A stretch of DNA of 23,008 bases, taken from contig NW_026252199.1 in the NCBI RefSeq assembly GCF_025399195.1, forward strand, positions 1-23,008. The letters are read 5' to 3'. The position numbers were made by a program, and so were the translations under genes. Under the pieces are notes generated by a model that saw only the letters and a program-made list of their open reading frames with translations, was not told where the DNA came from and did not search any database. Positions 18,395 to 23,008 of the stretch are shown here, piece by piece; position 1 is the stretch's first letter; every line of letters starts with the position of its first letter. The DNA comes from Umbelopsis ramanniana AG. Lineage: Eukaryota; Mucoromycota; Umbelopsidomycetes; Umbelopsidales; Umbelopsidaceae.

Positions 18395-21300
18395 TTAGAG
18401 TCCAGGCGGCTGCTGCTGTTGTTGCTGATGCTGCCTTTGCGCCAGCAGTATACGTTGTTGAAGTTCACGCACTGTTTCCGGCGACAAGCCGAGACCATTA
18501 AAGTTGAGCTGCCCGGCATTCATGTTCATCCCGCCCCCATTTGCTTGTGGCATACCCATATTGGCATTATTGAGGTTCATGTTGGACATGAGCAGACTGT
18601 TTGCATTTAAGCCTAGTGAAAATACCATCAGCCTCATACTCTTTACATACCCTCACATCAAAACTCCCTGTCTTACCGTTTTGCCCAGGCTGCACCGCCG
18701 CACCAGCCGGGTTACCAGCAGCAGCGGTCATCATCTGTTGCTGGTGCCGGGTCAGATTACGAAGCATTTGCATATTGGCGTTGTTATTGTTGTTGTTATT
18801 GTTCATGAGATTCGAAGCCAAATTAGTGTTGGCAGTGGGCTGCTGCATATTGGCATTGAGCATGGCCGCAGGATTATTAGGCGGTTTGGCAGCGGCTCCT
18901 ACCACCGCCGGCGCATTGGCTGGTACCCCAGGCGTCGGCATGTTGGCAATATCAGGAATAGGAATTTTGGTGAATACAATACCGATGAGCTTTCCAGCAG
19001 AGTAGATCAAAACAAGCCCATGGTGCTGTTCCTGCATTCCAGTTGCCTGGTTGACCCCAGGGCTGTTGAACACCGCCGTTGCCATCTGGGTGGGTACAAT
19101 CGTTAGATATATACTCCACATACACCCGTTTCCAGAGTATACTTACAAATTTTCGTTGTTCAAGATTTTTAGTGAGGAGTGAAAAGTTGTTAACATCCTG
19201 GCTGGTACTGTTAGCCGAAGGTCGGAACTGACAGTAGGGCAGATTGTTCTCTAATGCTTGCTTTTGTAATAATGCAGCTTTGGCAAGAGGTGACAATCCA
19301 GTGATCTGAATTCTTTGTGGCCATAATTCTGGTTGACTGGTATTCCAAATCATCGGTTAGATTACACTGTCATCGTCCGTTGGCCTATACCATCCTATTT
19401 TTCATCACTTACTAGCCGTCAACGGCAACAGCCGTGTTACTACTACCTCGAAGAGCAACGGGGTATGCACCACAATGACAAGCAAATTCTGTCAACGCTC
19501 CATGTGGGGTTTTGATGCTCCACACAATATGCCCAGTCCATATAGGGGATGCTGGCATCCCTTGCGGAATAGATTGCTGTTGTTGTTGTTGTTGTTGTTG
19601 CTGAAGCAACTGTTGAGGTGTCAAGCCCTGGTGTAGACCTGCCATCTGGGGCCGTTGCTGCATACCCATACCGACATCGACAGCATTTGGGCTGCTTGCA
19701 TTCAATTGTTGCTGCAGCACCATTCTCTGCTGTTGGAGGGTATTTTGAAGTGACGTAGCTGAATTCAAGGTCGATGTTAAAAATCACATCTTTCATATTT
19801 GCACTACCAAAAAAAAAAAAAAAAATGCTTACGAGTTAAGCCGGTATTGGCCATCGACACCGTGGGAGAATTAGACGGTGGCATGGAACCAATTTGTTGT
19901 TGTTGCTGCTGCTGTTGGTTGGCAAATGCCATATTGTTCATAGCCGAGATGGGAGCAGTACTCTCGTTTCGAGCAATCTGCTCGTTTTGTTTGAGCTGAG
20001 CACGCTGTAACAACAATAGTTGCTGTTGCTGTTGTGGGGTGAGGTTTCCGGATGCCATCAACGCATTCCTTTGTTGCTGAATTCGGAACTGCTGAAGTTG
20101 TTGAGGCGTAAGCCCGGTTTGCTGCATCAATTGCTGTTGGATTTGTTGCTGATTGAGACCAGCTTGTTGCAGTCGCTGGGTGGTCTGCAGTATTGTGGAA
20201 GCCAGGAGAGCTTGTTGCTGCTGAACTTGTGCCTGCGCCTGAGCTTGAGGAGGTTTTTGCTGTTGCTGCTGCATTTGCTGCTGTTGCTGAAGTTGTTGCT
20301 GAGGGGTTTGTTGCTGCGGTGGACGTTGTTGTTGCATCTGCATTTGCTGCTGCTGCTGCAATAGCAAATTTTCGTTCATCTGCTGAGGCATTCCAGGATG
20401 CTGTGGTGGTTTGGTCCCTTGTACATTACGCATCTGAACAGGTTGCGTAACAGGTGCAGCATGGACATTAGCAATCGGCTGTGTACCTTGTTCAATCTTA
20501 ATGGATGCGGGAGAAGGCTTGCTGGATGCTGTTGATGTGGGTGATGGTTTAACTTGAGGTGTTGGTTGATGATGAACAACCGGCGGCTTGGAGACTGCTG
20601 GTCCTGCAGCAGCCACGGCCGCTGGATCGTTGATAGTCTTCGTATCAATAGCCGGTTTTGGTATATTTATCGTGCCTGGCGAGTTGTCTCGCTTCATTCT
20701 CTTACTTGCAGGCGTCGTAGCAGTTGTAGTTTGAGAAGCTCCAGGGGAGCTCACCGATTTTCGTGCTTTGGTTTGATCTATACGTAAAATCCATGGTTGA
20801 GTGCTGTTTTTCTGTGCAATTGCAAATATGCTATTAGCTTACCAATGATCGGAACACCGCCTACTGACGGGATAGCAGATGTTGGCGGCGTTGGAGCTGG
20901 CGTTGCCTGAGGGGTTGGGAGTTTAAGACCGGCGAGCTGAACAACATGTAGTGGGTTGATAGTGTCTGTTATTTTGTTAATCTCGGTCTTCTTATTGTTG
21001 ACCATCGCAGGCAGCCTTTCGAGCTCATGAAAGCCTTTACGCGGTGAAACCAATGACATTTGTACATTGTTCTGAGGGACGCGGCGAAATTAATTCTGTG
21101 ATTTCGACGTACATTGTGTAGTTCAAACATACCTTGCGCATCTCTTCCACTATATTCGATAATCCAAATTTATCATACTTCTCTGAAATATTACAGCGAA
21201 CACTCATATTATAGGGTAAGCTTGCTGCGACCAGAATGCAGTGAAAGATTGGATCGCTGGACGTTGGTTCAGCATTCAGCTTGTAGTCATCAAAAAGCTA

Positions 21301-21988
21301 AATCAGTGAAGCAGACCGGATCAGTAACTGTTCTCATTAAATTTTTTGATTCATGTGCTGACATATACCTCCAAGGCAGCTACTAAACCTTCATACACTG
21401 CATTCTTCAGAATTCCGCCTTGTGAGCAGTTGATATTCTTGAACACGCTGTGAAATAAACTGAAATCCGACGTAAAGTATTTTCGGTCGACTGTCACCGT
21501 GGATGATGGCTCATAATCGCCATAAACGACCAAACCATACTTTAGGATTGGCTATGTAAGGCACTACTGTCAGATTGGATGTATTCCATAGCTCAATTGA
21601 AATAGACCGGATAACTTACAGTGACCTTTGTTTTTGCTTGCTTCTCATCGCCATCAGTGATGATGGGCGCTCTTAATTGTCTGTCAAAATAATTGAAATT
21701 TGGAGCCGGTTAAAGATGTTTCGTGCCTAGCTGGTGGGGATCATACATCAGCAGAGCTTGGACATTAGTATACCTGAGGATAGGTTCCAAGTACGCTTCA
21801 AAAAGAGTAGCAAAATAGGGCTGCATTTTGGCAGTGCCTTCAACTACAAAGACGCACACCACTTCCTTTCGGTGCGGGTGTGGCATTGGGATCTGAGGCG
21901 AATTGTGCTGAGCAAACGTAGGCGACGACAGGGAAGCCGGAGTGGATATGGAGGACTGCCTCGGGGTAGTAGCAATTGCGGCTGCCAT
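18395..21988 (-). CDS. MED25: Mediator complex subunit 25 (vWA, polyQ, ACID domain)
   Basis: Ten exons on the minus strand join in frame: 21988-21774, 21680-21620, 21551-21369, 21297-21133, 21071-20843, 20777-19833, 19758-19413, 19336-19147, 19085-18677 and 18612-18395, giving 986 residues. The N-terminal vWA-like domain (about 28-210) opens with VCVFVVEGTAKMQPYF and continues with YGLVVYGDYEPSS. This domain docks MED25 to Mediator. A Pro/Ser/Thr linker follows, with a basic patch (SKRMKRDN), then a very Gln-rich region (about 400-655). The activator-interaction (ACID/PTOV) domain spans about 670-825: IWTGHIVW, ELWPQRIQ, LVLIYSAGKLIGIVF. The tail is Asn/Met/Gln-rich. Glutamine is encoded by mixed CAG and CAA, so the tract is not a pure triplet expansion. 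Intron 6 has T17 just after its donor. The start at 21988 has an in-frame stop upstream. MED25 is absent from budding and fission yeast. Confidence 0.9.
19559..20400 (-). repeat. Polyglutamine-encoding low-complexity region of MED25
   Basis: On the minus strand this stretch is dominated by CAG and CAA codons, giving Q-runs of 3 to 11 interrupted by Leu, Met, Pro and Ala. It includes a QAQAQAQ stretch and the repeated phrase LTPQQL or LTPQQQQ. It covers most of exon 6 and the start of exon 7. An A17/T17 tract at 19809-19825 lies in the intron between them. The antisense strand is open by composition only. Confidence 0.85.
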
Positions 21989-22249
21989 ACTTGGAGTGGA
22001 GGAATCTCTGAAACCAAAATTACAGATTCACTTGGTATACGTTGCTACCCAAAATTCGAACTGTTCGCCAAACAGGGAGAGGTTGTAGGACGGGTTACAG
22101 CCTGATGGCTGCGATCTGACAAAATGTCGCAGGCGATGGATCAAGGCACGTCACAAGCAAATGTGCTTAATTTGATTTTACCCATTGAAATCAGTTGCCC
22201 TTCATAAAAAACAAAATTGCTTTATGTCTCTAAATAATAAAATCTACTA
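21989..22249. promoter_or_regulatory. MED25 upstream region / E2 copy 2 3' flank
   Basis: These 261 bp lie between the E2 copy 2 stop codon and the MED25 ATG, both on the minus strand. I see no clear TATA box. The stretch next to the E2 stop is A/T-rich and would hold its poly(A) site. It is unrelated to the flank of E2 copy 1 beyond 22234. Confidence 0.4.
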
Positions 22250-23008
22250 TTATCGAAGTTCACTAGCGAGAAGTTCAGGGTGTTCAATATATAGCTTCCA
22301 AAGATTAGCAAATCGAGCAATAGTAGCTCCGTCAACCACTCGATGATCGGCAGACCAGCTCACAGGCATAATCATCTTTGGCACAACTTGTCCTTCTTCA
22401 TTGTATCTTGGAAGGGTTTGTGTTTTTCCCAAAGCACATATGGCTACCTCAGAAGTTACAAGGACTGGGCTAGCGTATGTTCCACCAATTGTACCGACGT
22501 TCGACAACGTAATAGTACCATCCTTGAAGTCTGGTGGAGGAATGGCATTCTTTCTACCCAGCTCCACCAACCTATTAAGATCCTCAGCTACTTCCAAAAT
22601 AGATTTGTTTTGTACGTTTTTGATATTAGGCACAATAAGTCCCTGAGGGGTATCCATAGCAAGCCCGATGTTATGTGAACCACGGTATTTGATCTGAACC
22701 TTGTTAGCATCGGTTGGATCATCGCCAGTAATCAAGCAAGCGTTGAGAATGGGATAATGAGTAAGGGCAACAGATAGAGACTTGATAAAGATAGGCATAT
22801 AAGAGATCTTGGTAAAGGAGAATCGATCTGGATGCTGCGATATGTACTTTGTTATGACCTTGCGATAGTTGGCGGCAGCGTCCAACTCAAACTGATCCTT
22901 GTATCCAAAATGAGGAATCGACAATGATTTGGTCATGGATTTGAACATGGCTTTTTGATGTCCAGTTAGGGAAACTGTCTTGTCAAGTTCCCCATTCGTT
23001 ACAGAAGG
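22234..23008. repeat. Inverted repeat, right arm (775 bp)
   Basis: This arm is the reverse complement of bases 1-775 with six mismatches and no gaps, at 22793, 22772, 22721, 22364, 22342 and 22325. The outer 215 bases are identical to the left arm. Both arms stop at exactly the same point of the E2 gene, because the window begins and ends with the same base of the repeat. The unique segment between the arms is 21,458 bp. Confidence 0.97.
22250..23008 (-). CDS. DBT: Branched-chain 2-oxoacid dehydrogenase E2, 3' part, copy 2
   Basis: This second copy of the E2 catalytic half runs on the minus strand from the window edge to its stop at 22250-22252, giving 252 residues. It differs from copy 1 by one residue: Asp replaces Glu in the GDDPTD segment (GAT at 22723-22721). 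The other five base changes are silent. The active-site DHRVVDG, the SNVGTIGGTY block and the C-terminus are intact, so nothing in the visible part suggests a pseudogene. The 5' half (lipoyl and binding domains, mitochondrial presequence) is outside the window. The 3' flank differs from copy 1, so the two copies sit in different places or orientations rather than being plain alleles. Confidence 0.92.
   Translation of the reverse strand, partial: PSVTNGELDKTVSLTGHQKAMFKSMTKSLSIPHFGYKDQFELDAAANYRKVITKYISQHPDRFSFTKISYMPIFIKSLSVALTHYPILNACLITGDDPTDANKVQIKYRGSHNIGLAMDTPQGLIVPNIKNVQNKSILEVAEDLNRLVELGRKNAIPPPDFKDGTITLSNVGTIGGTYASPVLVTSEVAICALGKTQTLPRYNEEGQVVPKMIMPVSWSADHRVVDGATIARFANLWKLYIEHPELLASELR

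Noticed and set aside
18504-19106. Plus-strand open frame of 200 codons opposite MED25
   Set aside because: It is antisense to MED25 exons 8-10 and its introns. The opposite strand carries the ACID domain with proper splice sites, and this frame reads as low-complexity Leu/Ile/Arg sequence without domains.
19999-20450. Leu-rich and Ala-rich plus-strand frames opposite the polyQ region
   Set aside because: They are a by-product of CAG/CAA repeats read on the other strand (CTG/TTG and GCT), not a leucine-rich-repeat protein.
22109-22132. Small hairpin (CTGCGA stem, 12-base loop) upstream of MED25
   Set aside because: A six-base stem with a large loop is common by chance, and there is no supporting context.
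1-23008. A 23-kb mobile element bounded by 775-bp terminal inverted repeats
   Set aside because: The arms are the coding sequence of a conserved metabolic gene with its active site intact. The interior encodes ordinary fungal genes with no transposase, integrase or captain-type recombinase, and there is no target-site duplication to inspect because the window ends inside the arms.

Overview
The window is nuclear DNA from an early-diverging filamentous fungus, most likely Mucoromycota. The genes are dense. Splicing is extensive: I could join exons in frame across 50 introns of 56 to 132 bp, 49 of them GT-AG and one GC-AG. The protein set is fungal (Rom2-type RhoGEF, Tgl3/4/5-type lipase, Leu5-type carrier), but it also includes proteins that yeasts lack, such as Mediator MED25 and a WW-WW-MyTH4 RhoGAP. 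The phylum is inferred from this content; no rRNA or other marker is present.

Layout from left to right: (1) 3' half of a branched-chain 2-oxoacid dehydrogenase E2 gene, plus strand, cut by the window edge. (2) A spacer with a short tandem repeat. (3) A four-helix LAPTM-like membrane protein, minus strand. (4) A patatin-type triacylglycerol lipase, minus strand, nine exons. (5) A 0.6 kb divergent promoter region. (6) A Rom2-like RhoGEF (DEP-DH-PH-CNH), plus strand. (7) A 1.1 kb spacer. (8) A small Whi5/Nrm1-like gene, plus strand. (9) A WW-WW-MyTH4-RhoGAP gene, plus strand. (10) A Leu5-like mitochondrial carrier, plus strand. (11) A U-snRNP cyclophilin (PPIH), plus strand. (12) MED25, minus strand, convergent with PPIH. 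(13) A second copy of the E2 3' half, minus strand, running off the right edge.

The two E2 copies form a 775-bp inverted repeat that makes up both ends of the window. They differ at only six bases, five of them silent, and diverge 16 bases after the stop codon. This looks like a recent duplication of a functional gene at the two ends of a contig. It does not look like transposon termini.

Most genes are housekeeping and form no operon-like unit. One functional link is that a Rho activator (GEF) and a Rho inactivator (GAP) lie on the same strand, separated only by the small Whi5/Nrm1-like gene. I found no CRISPR array, rRNA, tRNA or intact transposon, and I found no clearly new multi-gene system.
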